Of a stretch of DNA of 64,000 nucleotides, positions 48,408 to 59,383 are shown piece after piece. Both the position numbers and the translations under genes were made by a program. The notes beneath the pieces are model-generated. The model was not told where the DNA came from, made no database searches, and was given only the letters and a program-made list of their open reading frames with translations. Position 1 is the stretch's first letter, and the number at the start of each line of letters is the position of its first letter. This DNA is from an uncultured Chlorobiaceae bacterium (lineage in GTDB: Bacteria > Bacteroidota > Chlorobiia > Chlorobiales > Chlorobiaceae), in the NCBI GenBank assembly GCA_903939765.1, contig CAJAIK010000115.1, positions 119,871-183,870 on the forward strand. The letters are read 5' to 3'.

Positions 48408-49678
48408 TCTTGTGATTTATTAATATCCTCTAACAAGGGTGCAAGGGGTCGATCCATGCTGCTTTTAAGGCAATCCGTGACTCCCCTGTTGATCGTTTCC
48501 AAATGTACGCTATTCGCTTCTGAAATCAGCGAACCGTTTTCATCACTCCAAAACCCGGATGGAATGATTGCATAAAGATCGTAAAGAGTCAGGACATAGA
48601 GATCACGACTTACGGCAAGGTCACCATTTACAGTCAGATGAACCAGTTCGTTCAGCAGAAGGATATCGACAATTTTCCGTAAACCGGAAGGAGTCGGGCC
48701 GTGAACAACCTTCAGAATTTTCTTCATGTTCATGGCATTGCCGCTCTTTTGGCCACTCCAGATATGAGCCAATACTGAAAGAATTTCGGGCATTCCACGC
48801 ATGGGGTTGAAGGGCTCGGCAACCGTATCTTCAGGTTTAAGGGCTCCGAGACAAAAAACAAATTCTGCACCCGTCAGCACCACAATCCAGCCAAGATAGA
48901 TCCAGAAAAAAAGCATCGGGATAACCGATAACGCACCGTAAATATGCTGAAACGTCGCAATATGAGTGATATAGAAGGCAAACCACCTCTTGGAAAGTTC
49001 GAAGAGCACGGCAGCAAGCAGCGCACCGGAAAAGGCATGAACAAACCTGACCCGACGGTTTGGAACAAGCATGTAAAGCAGAAAAAAGGCAACAATCGAG
49101 TTGATGACTGGAAAGAGAGAAAGAAAACTGGGTTTCATTTCAAGCAAGGGTCCTGCCGTAAAGATCATATACCAGACATAGGAACTTGCGGCAAGGCTGC
49201 TTCCAATAAGCACAGGCCCGAGAGTCAGTACCGTCCAGTAGAGGGTAAAACCCTGCAAAGCCTTGCGGGGAGCATGAACCTCCCAAATTTCATTGAGCGT
49301 ATGATCGACCGTTGAGATGAGAAAGAGTGCAATGATAAAAAGAAAAACGCCACCAAGAATCGGCACACTGGAGGTCTTTCCGATAAAATCGGTCAGATAG
49401 TTATTAAGCACCATCCCTGCGCCCGGCATGAAATTCTGGACAAGAAAATCCTCAATCGAGCGTTTAAAAGGTGCAAAGACCACAAACACATTGAGAATTG
49501 AGAGGATGATGGCAAGGATCGGCACTATCGAGAGGAGTGTCTGAAAAGCAAGAGAGCCGGCACCAAGAAAAATCCTGTCGTGAATAAAATTTTTCCAGAA
49601 AAAAGGGCCAAAAGCGCGCAGATAGTGCGCAGCTTCAGCATGGAAGGCCTGTTTCGATGTTCTCACTCTTCTTTCCAT
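48404..49678 (-). CDS. YihY/BrkB family membrane protein
   Basis: 424 aa. The N-terminal ~290 residues have about six membrane helices, with GAGSLAFQTLLSIVPILAIIL, SVPILGGVFLFIIALFLIST and WIYLGWIVVLTGAEF, the signature of the YihY/RNase BN (misnamed) family. The C-terminal ~135 residues are cytoplasmic and look like a winged-helix domain, an extension found in several anaerobes. It overlaps dnaX by 4 bp. Function unknown. Confidence 0.85.
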   Translation of the reverse strand: MERRVRTSKQAFHAEAAHYLRAFGPFFWKNFIHDRIFLGAGSLAFQTLLSIVPILAIILSILNVFVVFAPFKRSIEDFLVQNFMPGAGMVLNNYLTDFIGKTSSVPILGGVFLFIIALFLISTVDHTLNEIWEVHAPRKALQGFTLYWTVLTLGPVLIGSSLAASSYVWYMIFTAGPLLEMKPSFLSLFPVINSIVAFFLLYMLVPNRRVRFVHAFSGALLAAVLFELSKRWFAFYITHIATFQHIYGALSVIPMLFFWIYLGWIVVLTGAEFVFCLGALKPEDTVAEPFNPMRGMPEILSVLAHIWSGQKSGNAMNMKKILKVVHGPTPSGLRKIVDILLLNELVHLTVNGDLAVSRDLYVLTLYDLYAIIPSGFWSDENGSLISEANSVHLETINRGVTDCLKSSMDRPLAPLLEDINKSQE

Positions 49679-49750
49679 CCTCTCTTCCTTTTGTTCTCAA
49701 ACCACTCTATGCAGCAAAAGAATGTTCCGGATACCCAACTTCTTTATCCT

Positions 49751-51007
49751 TCACAGGGGTGCGCTCGCGACCGATCTTACCCTGGTCATCAGCAGCAGGC
49801 CGATCGTAAAAAACAGCAACAGAGAGGCGAGCGCCACTTTCTGGCTTCCAGCCTGCGCCGAAACAAACCCGAACACAAGAGGACCAACCACAGCCGAAGC
49901 TTTACCGAAAGTTCCGTCATAAAAACCAAAAAACTCGGCAACATGTTCCTTGGGAGTCAGTCGGGTCATCATGGATCGCGATGCGGCCTGCGATGAACCC
50001 ATTGACAAGCCGGCAAGCATTCCTGTATAGAAAAAAAGCTCCTTGCTGTCGGCAAAAATAGCCGCTATAACAACAACAAACCAGATTAAAAGGGTAATGA
50101 CAATCGTTTTTTTGGGCCCGATTTTATCGGTCACAACGCCGAAAATTACCGAACCGGCAATGGCCGTCGTCTGAACCAGCATAAAAAAACCAATCAGCTC
50201 TCCGGTCGTAAAGCCAAGGCTGTTTTGGGCATAGATCGAAGAAAATGCTATAACCGTCAAGATGGCGTCATTGTAAAAAAAGTAGGCAAGAAGAAAACGG
50301 GCCAGATCGGGATAACTCATGATATGCTGAACCGTATACTTCACCTCCCTGATGGAGTTGCTGAGTGCCGCAAACGAGATCGCCGGTCGCTCCTCTTTTT
50401 TTTCATCCCGCAGCACAAGAAAAAGCGGAGCAGCAAAGAGTGCAAAAAACAGTGCGGCCACCAGAAAGCTCATTTGCACGTTCGGCATGTTCGAAAAAAC
50501 AATCCCTTTACTGAGCAATGGCTTCACAAGCAGCAGGATGGAAAGTGCTCCAAGGTAACCCATGGCAAAACCATAGCCGGAAAGTCTGCCGACACTTTTA
50601 GCGGAAGCAAGCTCCTTGAGATAGGCGTCATAAAAAACAAGCCCACCCTCAAAGCCCATGTTAGCCAGAATAAAAAGGAGCACCGCAACCACGGCCATTC
50701 CCGGACCCGAAAAGGAGAGCAAGGCTGTAGCAACAACCGAGGTGATGGTAAACACGAAAAGAAAGCGTTTCCGTTTGCCCGAATAATCGGCCGCAGCTCC
50801 AAGAACCGGCGATATGAGAGCGACAAGCAGCATGGAGAGGCTGATACTCAAGCCCCACAAGGCGTCGCCCGAAGGCTCACCTTTGCAGATAACATTTTTG
50901 AAGAAAAGGGGAAAGACAAAGGTGACCATCATCACGCTGAAGGAAGTGTTGGCAAAATCAAAAAGCAGCCAGGAGAACACTTTAAATTTCTGCGTCACAA
51001 TAGACAT
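49751..51007 (-). CDS. MFS transporter, UMF1/Atg22-like
   Basis: 418 aa with about 12 membrane helices. The opening FSWLLFDFANTSFSVMMVTFVFPLFF, GAAADYSGKRKRFLF after helix 2 and VTDKIGPKKTIVI in the second half match the UMF1 family (vacuolar Atg22-like permeases) of the major facilitator superfamily. The substrate is unknown; amino acid efflux is suggested by Atg22 only. Monocistronic between the YihY gene and purQ. Confidence 0.85.
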   Translation of the reverse strand: MSIVTQKFKVFSWLLFDFANTSFSVMMVTFVFPLFFKNVICKGEPSGDALWGLSISLSMLLVALISPVLGAAADYSGKRKRFLFVFTITSVVATALLSFSGPGMAVVAVLLFILANMGFEGGLVFYDAYLKELASAKSVGRLSGYGFAMGYLGALSILLLVKPLLSKGIVFSNMPNVQMSFLVAALFFALFAAPLFLVLRDEKKEERPAISFAALSNSIREVKYTVQHIMSYPDLARFLLAYFFYNDAILTVIAFSSIYAQNSLGFTTGELIGFFMLVQTTAIAGSVIFGVVTDKIGPKKTIVITLLIWFVVVIAAIFADSKELFFYTGMLAGLSMGSSQAASRSMMTRLTPKEHVAEFFGFYDGTFGKASAVVGPLVFGFVSAQAGSQKVALASLLLFFTIGLLLMTRVRSVASAPL

Positions 51008-51045
51008 TCCATGTTTAACTTGTGCGTGGTTCCTGCATAGAGCGG

Positions 51046-51750
51046 TTACACTCCGGCAATATGCTGGAACAATGATTCAAAAAGCGCTCTTCCATCAAGA
51101 GAGCCAAGACTCTTTTCGCTCGCCCGTTCTGGATGAGGCATCAGACCAAGTACATTGCCCTGGCGGTTGATAATTCCGGCAATATTGTTGATTGAGCCGT
51201 TCGGATTGGCTTCATCAGTAACCATTCCCTCTGCATCACTGTATTTGAACACAATCTGCTCGTGCTCCTCAAGGCTTTCAATAACTTCGGGCGGGGCAAA
51301 GTAGTTGCCCTGGCCATGCGCAATGGGAACGCTGAGGAGTTGATCCTGCTGGTAGCGATTCGTAAAGATGGTTGAGCAGTTCACCGTCTTGAGGGTCGTT
51401 TGGCAACAAAGAAACTTTTTATCACGGTTCTTCGAGAGAGCGCCTTCGAGGAGTCCACTTTCGAGCAGCACCTGAAATCCATTGCAGATGCCAAGCACAG
51501 GAAAACCTTTGCGGGCAAACTCGATAACTTCCTGCATGATAGGAGAAAAACGGGCAATGGAGCCAGCCCTGAGGTAATCGCCATAGGAAAAGCCGCCAGG
51601 CAGAATGATTGCCTTTGCTCCCTGGATATCATGGTCATTATGCCAGAGCATGACCGGTTTAATACCGCTGAACGAACCAACGGCATACTCCGTATCATGA
51701 TCACAGTTTGAACCCGGAAAGACAACGACCCCTACAGTTACATCAGCCAT
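51046..51750 (-). CDS. purQ: Phosphoribosylformylglycinamidine synthase subunit PurQ
   Basis: Glutaminase subunit of FGAM synthase in purine synthesis. Class I glutamine amidotransferase with the nucleophilic Cys in [15 protein letters not shown], oxyanion region [11 protein letters not shown], and the late His/Glu pair in [11 protein letters not shown]. 234 aa. Lies 13 bp downstream of purS on the same strand; the large subunit PurL is not in the window. Confidence 0.95.
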   Translation of the reverse strand: MADVTVGVVVFPGSNCDHDTEYAVGSFSGIKPVMLWHNDHDIQGAKAIILPGGFSYGDYLRAGSIARFSPIMQEVIEFARKGFPVLGICNGFQVLLESGLLEGALSKNRDKKFLCCQTTLKTVNCSTIFTNRYQQDQLLSVPIAHGQGNYFAPPEVIESLEEHEQIVFKYSDAEGMVTDEANPNGSINNIAGIINRQGNVLGLMPHPERASEKSLGSLDGRALFESLFQHIAGV

Positions 51751-51763
51751 AATTGAATACTAT

Positions 51764-52018
51764 TTAATTGACTTGTTCCAGCTCAAAGGAGTAATTCTCC
51801 ATGACCGGATTCGATAAGAGTTTCTGACAGATCTCGTTGCAGATGCGTTCAGCCTCCTGCAACTTCTCTTCGTTAATGATCACCTCGATATATTTGCCGA
51901 TTCTGGCTGATTCTACGGTATGGTAACCGAGGTTTTTCAAGGCGTGCTCGACCGCCTTGCCTTGAACATCAAGAATGGACTGGCGCAGGGTCACCTTTAT
52001 TTTTGCAGTATAGGGCAT
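51764..52018 (-). CDS. purS: Phosphoribosylformylglycinamidine synthase subunit PurS
   Basis: 84 aa: MPYTAKIKVTLRQSILDVQG, then KNLGYHTVESARIGKYIEV, the PurS fold that links PurQ to PurL and channels ammonia. A much longer in-frame ORF to 52330 overlaps pssA and is not used; starts at 52018 and 52024 are both possible. purQ follows after 13 bp. Confidence 0.92.
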   Translation of the reverse strand: MPYTAKIKVTLRQSILDVQGKAVEHALKNLGYHTVESARIGKYIEVIINEEKLQEAERICNEICQKLLSNPVMENYSFELEQVN

Positions 52019-52046
52019 TATCATGCGTATGGTTGAATGAAAAAAA

Positions 52047-52850
52047 TCAGGTCTGCCACTGGCGACGCCACAACAGAGTAAGTGAACGTGCAATACCGAG
52101 CAGAATATACAACAACATGGCAAGAAAAAAAGCTTTCGAGTGAAAGAGAAGCACACAGAACATAGCACCGATATAGAGTGCCATTTGCAGAGGCTTACGC
52201 CGGAAAGAGTCAACGGTAGGCTTGGGCAAAGCATCATAATTAACCTTGCTGACCATGAGCAGGGCAAGTACCGTGGAGAGCCCGGCCAGAAACATCTGCA
52301 TGGATAAAAAAGGAAAGATTGGATCAGCACTCATCCAGAGCACAAACCCGGCAACCGTCAACGCCTGTGCCGGTGTAGGAAGACCCGAAAACGACTCCTT
52401 GTCGTAGCCAATCATACTGATATTGAATCGGGCGAGCCTGAGGCCACTGCCGATCATAAGCAGAGAGCTGACACAGATACCGGTAATGCCCGGCAGCCCT
52501 TCAAGACCAAACTTGTAGACCAGATATGCCGGAGCGGCTCCGAAAGAGACAAGATCAGAGAGGGAGTCAAGCTCAACACCAAAGTCAGAGGTCCCGTTGG
52601 TGATTCTGGCCACAAAACCGTCAATGGTGTCAAAAAATGACGCAAGAATGATAAACCAGCACGCGGCAACAAAACTCCCCTCTCCTGACATCACAATGGC
52701 AATATAGCCGCACACCATGTTCATGACGGTAAAAACCGAAGGGACAAACGAGCGCGATACAGAGGGAAAAAATGGTGAACGCTCTTTTGAACTGTTTTTC
52801 AGAAAAGGGGGGTAGCGCTTCTGAGCCCTTTGTTTGCCACTATCACTCAT
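52047..52850 (-). CDS. pssA: CDP-diacylglycerol-serine O-phosphatidyltransferase
   Basis: Membrane enzyme that makes phosphatidylserine, precursor of phosphatidylethanolamine. CDP-alcohol phosphatidyltransferase motif DTIDGFVARITNGTSDFGVE then LDSLSD (DG-x2-AR-x8-G-x3-D-x3-D). 267 aa with about 7 membrane segments, after a basic ~30-residue N-terminal extension. On the same strand as purS-purQ downstream of it. Confidence 0.9.
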   Translation of the reverse strand: MSDSGKQRAQKRYPPFLKNSSKERSPFFPSVSRSFVPSVFTVMNMVCGYIAIVMSGEGSFVAACWFIILASFFDTIDGFVARITNGTSDFGVELDSLSDLVSFGAAPAYLVYKFGLEGLPGITGICVSSLLMIGSGLRLARFNISMIGYDKESFSGLPTPAQALTVAGFVLWMSADPIFPFLSMQMFLAGLSTVLALLMVSKVNYDALPKPTVDSFRRKPLQMALYIGAMFCVLLFHSKAFFLAMLLYILLGIARSLTLLWRRQWQT

Positions 52851-53107
52851 ATACAGGAAAATCCATCATCGGGGAAAAAATTTCATAAGAGGCAAAAAAC
52901 GCCTCGACGGAGAGTGAGTTTTCGAGCCACTCTTCATACCGAATATCAAGGTAATGAATTTTATACTCTTTTTGGAATTCTGCATACCTCGGGCCCGGGA
53001 GGAGCCGCTGAATTTTGGTATTATTGCCGGGAATGGTTCTTGTTACTACAATTGTTACATTCTGGATTTTTTATTGGGGGTGGATATCGGAAATATGGGG
53101 GGAATGT

Positions 53108-53126
53108 GGGCGGGACTACCCCGCCC
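53108..53126 (-). terminator. Hairpin after panB
   Basis: GGGCGGG-ACTAC-CCCGCCC, a perfect 7-bp stem with a 5-nt loop just beyond the panB stop. On the minus strand it is not followed by a T-run. The rest of 52851-53107 shows no convincing gene. Confidence 0.45.
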
Positions 53127-53132
53127 CTGCGG

Positions 53133-53966
53133 TTAATAACTTTCGTCGGTGGATGGGAAACTGGTTTGGCGGACATCCTCGACGTACTGGCGTACGGCTC
53201 CCTCAATAACGGTATTCAAATCGGCATACTGACGCACAAAACGGGGATGAAACTCCCGGTTGAGGCCAAGAATGTCGTTGATGACGAGCACCTGGCCGTC
53301 ACAGGCAACTCCGGCGCCAATACCGATGGTGGGAATCGTCAGTGAGCGGGTTGCTTCGGCGGCAAGCGCTGAAGGTATTTTTTCGAGTACGATGGCAAAT
53401 GCACCCGACTCCTCAAGGATTCTTGCATCTTCAAGCAGTTGTTCGGCCTCTCTCTCCTCCTGTGCCCTCACCCGGTAACTCCCGTACTTGTAAATCGACT
53501 GCGGCATCAGACCGAGATGGCCCATGACGGGAATCCCGACGTCGGTTATCCGCTTGACGGTATCGGCAATGATCATGCCTCCCTCCAGCTTGAGCGCATC
53601 ACATCCATGCTCCTTCATGATCTTTCCTGCATTGCGCAAAGCCTCATCACCTGAAATCTGATAGCTCATGAACGGCATATCAACGACCACCATTGCCCGG
53701 CCGCTTTCGTCGTGCACACCTTTTACAACGGCCTTGGCATGATAAATCATCTCTTCTATCGTGATCGGCAAGGTTGTACTGTGACCGGAAAAGACGTTGC
53801 TTGCTGAGTCGCCAACAAGAATGACATCAAGACCTGCCCGGTCAAGAATTCTCGCCATGGTATAATCATAGGCGGTCAGCATCGAGATCTTCTCGCCGTT
53901 CTGCTTCATATCGAGCAATCTTCGTGTGGTAACATGACCCGATTTCTGCTGGGAACTTCTGTTCAT
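53133..53966 (-). CDS. panB: 3-methyl-2-oxobutanoate hydroxymethyltransferase
   Basis: PanB, first committed step of pantothenate synthesis, using 5,10-methylene-THF to make ketopantoate. Motifs: [43 protein letters not shown], and [16 protein letters not shown] stretch ([19 protein letters not shown]), plus [16 protein letters not shown]. 277 aa. 12 bp downstream of the lipoate ligase gene. Confidence 0.95.
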   Translation of the reverse strand: MNRSSQQKSGHVTTRRLLDMKQNGEKISMLTAYDYTMARILDRAGLDVILVGDSASNVFSGHSTTLPITIEEMIYHAKAVVKGVHDESGRAMVVVDMPFMSYQISGDEALRNAGKIMKEHGCDALKLEGGMIIADTVKRITDVGIPVMGHLGLMPQSIYKYGSYRVRAQEEREAEQLLEDARILEESGAFAIVLEKIPSALAAEATRSLTIPTIGIGAGVACDGQVLVINDILGLNREFHPRFVRQYADLNTVIEGAVRQYVEDVRQTSFPSTDESY

Positions 53967-53978
53967 AATGGCTGTTAC

Positions 53979-54791
53979 TTAATGGATTGAGTGTTCGTGA
54001 TGTTCCAGAATATCCTGCATATTGCAAATATAAAGTTCCTCGGTTTCGACGCCATGCAGTTTTTTTACGGCAGAGTGCATCAGCATACTCAGTTGAGCAT
54101 AGTCGGGAATGTAGCCGAGAATCTCCTGAAGAGAGGTGGTTTTTCGCTCCATCTCACTCGTTATCTCCTCGAAAGCATCTCCTTCGGAATGGGTCATAAG
54201 GGAGCAAAGCTCTTTGTGCCGCGACGACAGAGGAAGCGACCCATGCTGCAAAAGAACGTTACGGCTCTTTCGCTGTGCTGATCCAACGAGTTTCCGCCCT
54301 TCAACCTGAAGCTCATAACGGGCTGATGCGGTAAAGCAACTGACCGCTCTGGACGCTGCCCCCTGATGCTGCGGAAGAGTTGAACGGCAAAAGAGCGCAT
54401 GAATGCCAAGGCTTTCAAGAGCAAGCTGGATAACTTCATGCACCATGCGGTACAGCTCGGAATTCTGTACCAGTGACTCTGCAAAAAAACTGTAGGTGAA
54501 TTCCTCTGCATGAAATACTGCCCTGCCGCCAGTAGGCCTTCGGACAACATCAATACCCTCCGAGCGGCATTTAAGCAGGTCAATACCCGAAACATCCTGA
54601 TTATACCCTACCGTAACGGCATAAGGCTGCCAGCCATAAAATCGCCAGAGACAACAGTCACGGCCATACCGCTGCTGAAACCGTCCATCCAGAAAGGCGG
54701 CCATCAACTGCCGGTCAATAGCCATATTCTCCTCACCGCTATTAAACCCTGAGTCAAGACAATAAACCTTATGAAAAAAAGTATTCACCAT
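53979..54791 (-). CDS. Lipoate-protein ligase A family protein
   Basis: 270 aa from the ATG at 54791, which has a GGGAGAGG ribosome-binding site; a TTG extension to 54830 is excluded. The BPL/LplA domain shows [49 protein letters not shown] (the conserved RRxTGGRAV-x-H region) and [22 protein letters not shown] with the lysine of the acyl-adenylate site. It attaches lipoate or transfers octanoyl groups; LplA, LipM or LipL assignment is not possible by eye. Confidence 0.85.
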   Translation of the reverse strand: MVNTFFHKVYCLDSGFNSGEENMAIDRQLMAAFLDGRFQQRYGRDCCLWRFYGWQPYAVTVGYNQDVSGIDLLKCRSEGIDVVRRPTGGRAVFHAEEFTYSFFAESLVQNSELYRMVHEVIQLALESLGIHALFCRSTLPQHQGAASRAVSCFTASARYELQVEGRKLVGSAQRKSRNVLLQHGSLPLSSRHKELCSLMTHSEGDAFEEITSEMERKTTSLQEILGYIPDYAQLSMLMHSAVKKLHGVETEELYICNMQDILEHHEHSIH

Positions 54792-54954
54792 TATAACCTC
54801 TCCCGGGTACACTACAAGCCGCCGCAACACAAGTGCAATTGCAAATTCGGAGCAAGATAATAATTATTTTTACCCAGTACATTGTTTGTCTCCTGTGAGA
54901 CGGGTATTTTGCGGAAAAGTGCCATTAGCCTTACCAATCGTCATTACCATACTC

Positions 54955-56037
54955 ATGCCACGTATAACTGTTGCTCTCATTTTTGGAGGCAGGTCAAGCG
55001 AACACGAAATATCGATCATTTCGGCAAAATCAATAGCAGCAAATATCAGCTCCGAACGCTACAAGGTTATTCCCTTCTATATCACGCATGAGGGGCATTG
55101 GCTCTGTGACGGAATTGCACAGGATATTCTGAACCTTGACCTCTCAGCTCTCCTGAGAAACTCTTCACTCGAAGCAACGGCCTCAACCCTCCGGGAGATG
55201 GTAAAAGAGGGCGCCCAGAAGCCTTTTGACTTTGATTTCAAGAGTGTGGGCATTGAGGTCGCATTCCTCACGCTTCATGGAACTTATGGTGAGGATGGCC
55301 GCATCCAGGGTTTTCTGGATACCTGCGGCATCCCTTATACCGGGTGCGGCGTTCTGGCCTCGGCACTGACGATGGACAAGGCGCTCACCAAACTTTGCGT
55401 TGCCGATGCGGGTCTTGCTGTCGCACCATCCATAACACTCTTCAGCGCCGATTACCATGCCGACCCTGAGAGCATGCACTCCTTGATTGAGCAGCAGTTT
55501 GCATATCCATTTTTTGTCAAACCGGCAAATCTCGGATCTTCAATTGGTATCTCAAAAGTGCATCAGCGTGCCGAACTCCCTTCAGCCCTCGAAAGCGCCT
55601 GCTCGCTCGACGCAAAGGTGCTGATTGAAAAAGCAATCAGTGGCAGGGAGATTGAGGTCGCTGTGCTTGGTAATGAGCAACCGGAAGTTTCAGTCTGCGG
55701 CGAAATCGAACCTGGCAGCGATTTTTATGACTATGAAGACAAATACATTCACAACAGCGCCAAACTCTTTATTCCGGCACGCATTCCCGGCAACATGCAG
55801 GAAGAGGTGCGCAGTGCTGCGCTCAAGGCATACAAGGCACTCGGATGCCGGGGTATGTCGAGAATAGATTTTTTTGTTGACGAAAACACAGGAAGCATTA
55901 TCCTGAACGAGGTCAATACCATTCCCGGCTTTACCGACATCAGCATGTATCCGCGTCTCATGAATGCAAGCGGCATACCTTTTCCGGAACTTGCTGAACG
56001 CCTGCTGCAGTTCGCACTGCAAACCGTACGACCATGA
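54955..56037 (+). CDS. ddl: D-alanine-D-alanine ligase
   Basis: ATP-grasp ligase that makes D-Ala-D-Ala for peptidoglycan. Starts with [19 protein letters not shown]; has [49 protein letters not shown] and the C-terminal RIDFFVDEN and [18 protein letters not shown]. 360 aa from the ATG at 54955; an in-frame extension to 54886 is not used. Overlaps the following TPR gene by 4 bp. Confidence 0.95.
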   Translation: MPRITVALIFGGRSSEHEISIISAKSIAANISSERYKVIPFYITHEGHWLCDGIAQDILNLDLSALLRNSSLEATASTLREMVKEGAQKPFDFDFKSVGIEVAFLTLHGTYGEDGRIQGFLDTCGIPYTGCGVLASALTMDKALTKLCVADAGLAVAPSITLFSADYHADPESMHSLIEQQFAYPFFVKPANLGSSIGISKVHQRAELPSALESACSLDAKVLIEKAISGREIEVAVLGNEQPEVSVCGEIEPGSDFYDYEDKYIHNSAKLFIPARIPGNMQEEVRSAALKAYKALGCRGMSRIDFFVDENTGSIILNEVNTIPGFTDISMYPRLMNASGIPFPELAERLLQFALQTVRP

Positions 56038-56609
56038 TCAGTGAACCATACCTTTTTTTTGCAGAAGTTTCGCTTGACCTGTCAAGAGGAAGATTTCAGT
56101 CCGGCATTGACAAACTCGATCCATGCTCCGAGCAGTTTGCGGACTCCTATCTTTTTCACCTGCTCTATGCAAAAGCTCTCAAAGGGCTCCGGCAGAACAC
56201 TCTTGCCGGAGAATATTTTCGAAAATGCTGCGCCATAGCTCCCGCAAATCAGGTCGCATGGCAAGAGCTTATTGTGCTTCAAGCTTCGACAGACATCGAG
56301 GAGGTGATCAATCCCTCTCCTGTATTCGACCCCGTCACCGATGAACTTGAACAACTGACTGCGGCACTTATGAAATTTGAACCGACAAAAACAACAGAAA
56401 ACGCTGATCCAACTTCAATTCTTGAGCAAAAAATGCCTTTTTCGGATGATATAATAATCGCGGTACCCACTGAAAGCCTTGCCAACCTCTTCACGGCGCA
56501 GGGTGCCTACAAAAAAGCGATACAAATTTACACCCATCTTATTCAGTTGAAACCGCAAAACGCTGAACTTTACCAGCAGGAAATCGATTCGCTTCTTGAA
56601 CAGCTCTAA
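56034..56609 (+). CDS. TPR-containing hypothetical protein
   Basis: 191 aa, with a TPR-like helix pair near residues 40-75 ([36 protein letters not shown]) and another at the C-terminus ([32 protein letters not shown]). The middle is acidic and probably flexible. No signal peptide. ATG overlaps the ddl stop. Function unknown. Confidence 0.7.
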   Translation: MISEPYLFFAEVSLDLSRGRFQSGIDKLDPCSEQFADSYLFHLLYAKALKGLRQNTLAGEYFRKCCAIAPANQVAWQELIVLQASTDIEEVINPSPVFDPVTDELEQLTAALMKFEPTKTTENADPTSILEQKMPFSDDIIIAVPTESLANLFTAQGAYKKAIQIYTHLIQLKPQNAELYQQEIDSLLEQL

Positions 56610-56662
56610 GAACAAAACTGAAAACGGAAACCGTAAATGAAACGATTTCACCGAAATATCTA

Positions 56663-58126
56663 TTGTTAACTGGAGTATATTGGAATGCAGGTGATCACAA
56701 GAGTAACTTTAAACGGTTAAAATATTGTATTTTGACTTCCAGAATTTTTTCAGGCTTCTGCATCGTTGTGCTTTTTCTTGCTTCACCCTCAATGGCCCGG
56801 AGCAGTGAACAAGCGGAAAGAAGGCTCACTCTTGCCAACTGTATCGAGGTGGCGCTCAGTAATGCAACTTCAGCAAAAAAGGCCGACTCAAACCTGAAGC
56901 TCCAAGGTGCTGATGTTTTGAGAAGTTACGGCAGCTTTCTTCCCCGACTCTCCGTATCGGCTGGCTATTCGCCCTATACGCTCAGACGCGCCTATGCTCC
57001 GGGGAGCCCCGTAGCCGAAGTGCAAAAAACAACAATCAAATCGGCTGACCTTACCCTTTCAACCTCGCTTAATCTTTTTAACGGATTCAGTGACTACGCA
57101 GCACTGCAAGCATCGCTCAAACAGGAACGCGCGGCTGAATTTACCCTTCGGCGAGCGCTCGAAAGTGTTGTTTACGATGTTACCCAAACCTATTATCAGG
57201 TGCGCCTGAACCAGGAACTCCTTGCTATTGCTCGCGAAAACCTCCTTCTTGCCCAGGATCAACTAACCCTGACTGACCGACAATTTCAGATTGGCCTCAA
57301 ATCCATGACCGATCGTTACCAGCAGCAGGCAGATGCTTCTGAAAGCGGCCTTCAGGTCATCAAGGCAGATACCCGCATGCAGCGCAGTATGTTTGAACTG
57401 CTTCGCCGCCTGCAAATTGACCCGCAAACAAAGATCATCCTCATACCCTCTCCGGAAGAGCTGCAAGCGCCTCTTTCATCGAAGCTTGATATCGACAGCC
57501 TTGCCGCCATAGCTCTTGAGAGGCGAAACGACCTGAAAAGCAAGCTTTTTGAAACCTATGCGGCCAAATGGCAGACAAGAGAGTCGCGGGCGCCATGGTA
57601 TCCAAGAGTTGACCTTGGTTTTAACGTCAGTACGGGGGGAACCGAGTACTTCCACCCTGAATACGCCTATCCCCCGCTATCTGAGCAATTGAGTAATACG
57701 GTTGGATACTCGGTGGCCCTGAACCTCAGTTGGGCTATCTTTGACGGGTTTCAGACCCGCTACAATGTTGAATCCGCCAAAGTCAACCAGTTGAACCAGC
57801 AACTCGATTATGCAGATCTGAAAAGAAATATCGCCATCGATCTTCAGCAGGCGGCGGGAGAGTATACATCCGCATTCATGCAGATCGAAACGGCCAACGT
57901 AAGTTTTACAGCAGCGAACTCGGCATATGAAGGCATCAAAAGAAAATACGAACTCGGCGCTGCGGGATTTGTGGAACTCAGCACAGCACGAGCCACCCTT
58001 TTCAATGCCCGATCCAATCAAGCCCAGGCCATCTATAATCTTGCGATGCAAAAAAGTATTCTTGATTTCACAACAGGCACCGTCATCATACCACAGCAAC
58101 CAGAATCCGGTATACCACAGAGATGA
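56663..58126 (+). CDS. TolC-like outer membrane efflux protein
   Basis: 487 aa outer membrane factor. Two OEP domains: TLANCIEVALSNATSAKKADSNLKLQGAD and GYSVALNLSWAIFDGFQTRYNVESAK, with long amphipathic helices typical of the TolC tunnel, and a signal peptide around residues 27-48 (GFCIVVLFLASPSMA). The ORF start is a TTG with no clear ribosome-binding site; a TTG at the start of the MTSRIFSGF segment is an alternative. First gene of the exporter cassette; overlaps macA-like by 4 bp. Confidence 0.88.
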   Translation: MLTGVYWNAGDHKSNFKRLKYCILTSRIFSGFCIVVLFLASPSMARSSEQAERRLTLANCIEVALSNATSAKKADSNLKLQGADVLRSYGSFLPRLSVSAGYSPYTLRRAYAPGSPVAEVQKTTIKSADLTLSTSLNLFNGFSDYAALQASLKQERAAEFTLRRALESVVYDVTQTYYQVRLNQELLAIARENLLLAQDQLTLTDRQFQIGLKSMTDRYQQQADASESGLQVIKADTRMQRSMFELLRRLQIDPQTKIILIPSPEELQAPLSSKLDIDSLAAIALERRNDLKSKLFETYAAKWQTRESRAPWYPRVDLGFNVSTGGTEYFHPEYAYPPLSEQLSNTVGYSVALNLSWAIFDGFQTRYNVESAKVNQLNQQLDYADLKRNIAIDLQQAAGEYTSAFMQIETANVSFTAANSAYEGIKRKYELGAAGFVELSTARATLFNARSNQAQAIYNLAMQKSILDFTTGTVIIPQQPESGIPQR

Positions 58127-59376
58127 GTAAACAAAAATCCTTGCTGAATCGAAAAACAATATGGATCTCCCTCGCAGCACTTCTGCTCGCTGGCGGATTG
58201 CTCTTTACCTTTTTCAAGCTTCGCGAAAAACCCATTGAAGTAACAACCGAACAGGTTTCCGTGAAAGAGGTTGTCCATATCGTCACGGCTACCGGAAAAA
58301 TTGAACCCGCGCTTGTGGTAGCCATGTCACCCGACGTTTCAGGGGAGATTATCGAGTTGCCCATCAGTGATGGACAGAGTGTTCGGAAAGGAGATCTCCT
58401 GTTCAAAATCCAGCCTGACATCTATATCAATCAGGTGGAACAGAGCCTCGCCCAGCTTAACTCCGCCAAATCGCAAAGTCTGGAGACGAGCGCCAGAAAA
58501 ATCAAGGCAGAGGATGATTTCCATAAGGCTTCACTGCTCTACAAGGACAAGCTGATCTCCGAATCAGATTATATCACATCGAGAACCAATGCACAAGCAG
58601 CACGGGCAGCTTATCAGGCCTCAATCTATACTATTGCACAGAACAAAAGCCTGCTTGACCAGAACCAGGATCGTCTGAAAAAGAGTGTGGTCCGTGCACC
58701 GATTGATGGTTCCATCATTGTCCTCAACAGCAAACTTGGCGAACGTGTCGTCGGCACCGGGCAGTTTCCCGGCACCGAGGTACTGCGACTGGCAAACCTT
58801 GACAGTATGCAGGTCGAAGTAGAGGTCAATGAAAACGATATTGTCAATGTCAAAACGGGCAACCCTGTCTCCATCACGGTCGATGCTTACGGTGATCGCA
58901 TCTTCAAGGGAAACGTGCATGAGATATCCAACTCGGCTATTTCCAAGGCCGCAGGAACGCAGGAGGAGGTAACCAATTTTTCGGTCAAGATCCGCATTTT
59001 CAATCATGACCGTCTGCTGAAACCCGGTATGAGCGCAACGGCGGATATTGAATCACAGCGGATAAAAAATGCTCTTGTCGTCCCCATTCAAAGCGTTACC
59101 GTCAGATCTGAGCCCGAAAATGCTGTGAGCAAAAAAACTGAGAAATCACCCATAACCATAACATCCACCAGCAAGGAACCCGAAAGCCGGCAGGGAGTTT
59201 TTGTCGTCAAATCAGGACGGGCATCGTTCCGGACAGTTAAAACAGGCACGACCGACAATACCCATATTATCATCACCGCTGGACTCAGAAGAGGAGAAGA
59301 GGTTGTTTCTGGAAGTTACACCGCCATTACCAGCCAGCTCAAAGAGGGCAGCCTGGTTAAACAGCAGCAAAAATAA
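58123..59376 (+). CDS. MacA-like periplasmic adaptor (HlyD family)
   Basis: 417 aa membrane fusion protein. One N-terminal membrane anchor (residues 10-30), the barrel-sandwich [32 protein letters not shown], an alpha-hairpin coiled coil of ~100 residues, the second half of the lipoyl domain [13 protein letters not shown], and a C-terminal beta-barrel [12 protein letters not shown]. It bridges the MacB-like ABC transporter and the TolC-like channel. Confidence 0.9.
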   Translation: MSKQKSLLNRKTIWISLAALLLAGGLLFTFFKLREKPIEVTTEQVSVKEVVHIVTATGKIEPALVVAMSPDVSGEIIELPISDGQSVRKGDLLFKIQPDIYINQVEQSLAQLNSAKSQSLETSARKIKAEDDFHKASLLYKDKLISESDYITSRTNAQAARAAYQASIYTIAQNKSLLDQNQDRLKKSVVRAPIDGSIIVLNSKLGERVVGTGQFPGTEVLRLANLDSMQVEVEVNENDIVNVKTGNPVSITVDAYGDRIFKGNVHEISNSAISKAAGTQEEVTNFSVKIRIFNHDRLLKPGMSATADIESQRIKNALVVPIQSVTVRSEPENAVSKKTEKSPITITSTSKEPESRQGVFVVKSGRASFRTVKTGTTDNTHIIITAGLRRGEEVVSGSYTAITSQLKEGSLVKQQQK

Positions 59377-59383
59377 CCCGAAA

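Noticed and set aside
50225..51040. Long plus-strand open frame opposite the MFS transporter
   Set aside because: It is the antisense of a clear membrane protein gene, with abnormal Lys/His-rich composition.
52019..52330. N-terminal extension of purS
   Set aside because: It lies entirely inside pssA in another frame; the PurS family begins at MPYTAK.
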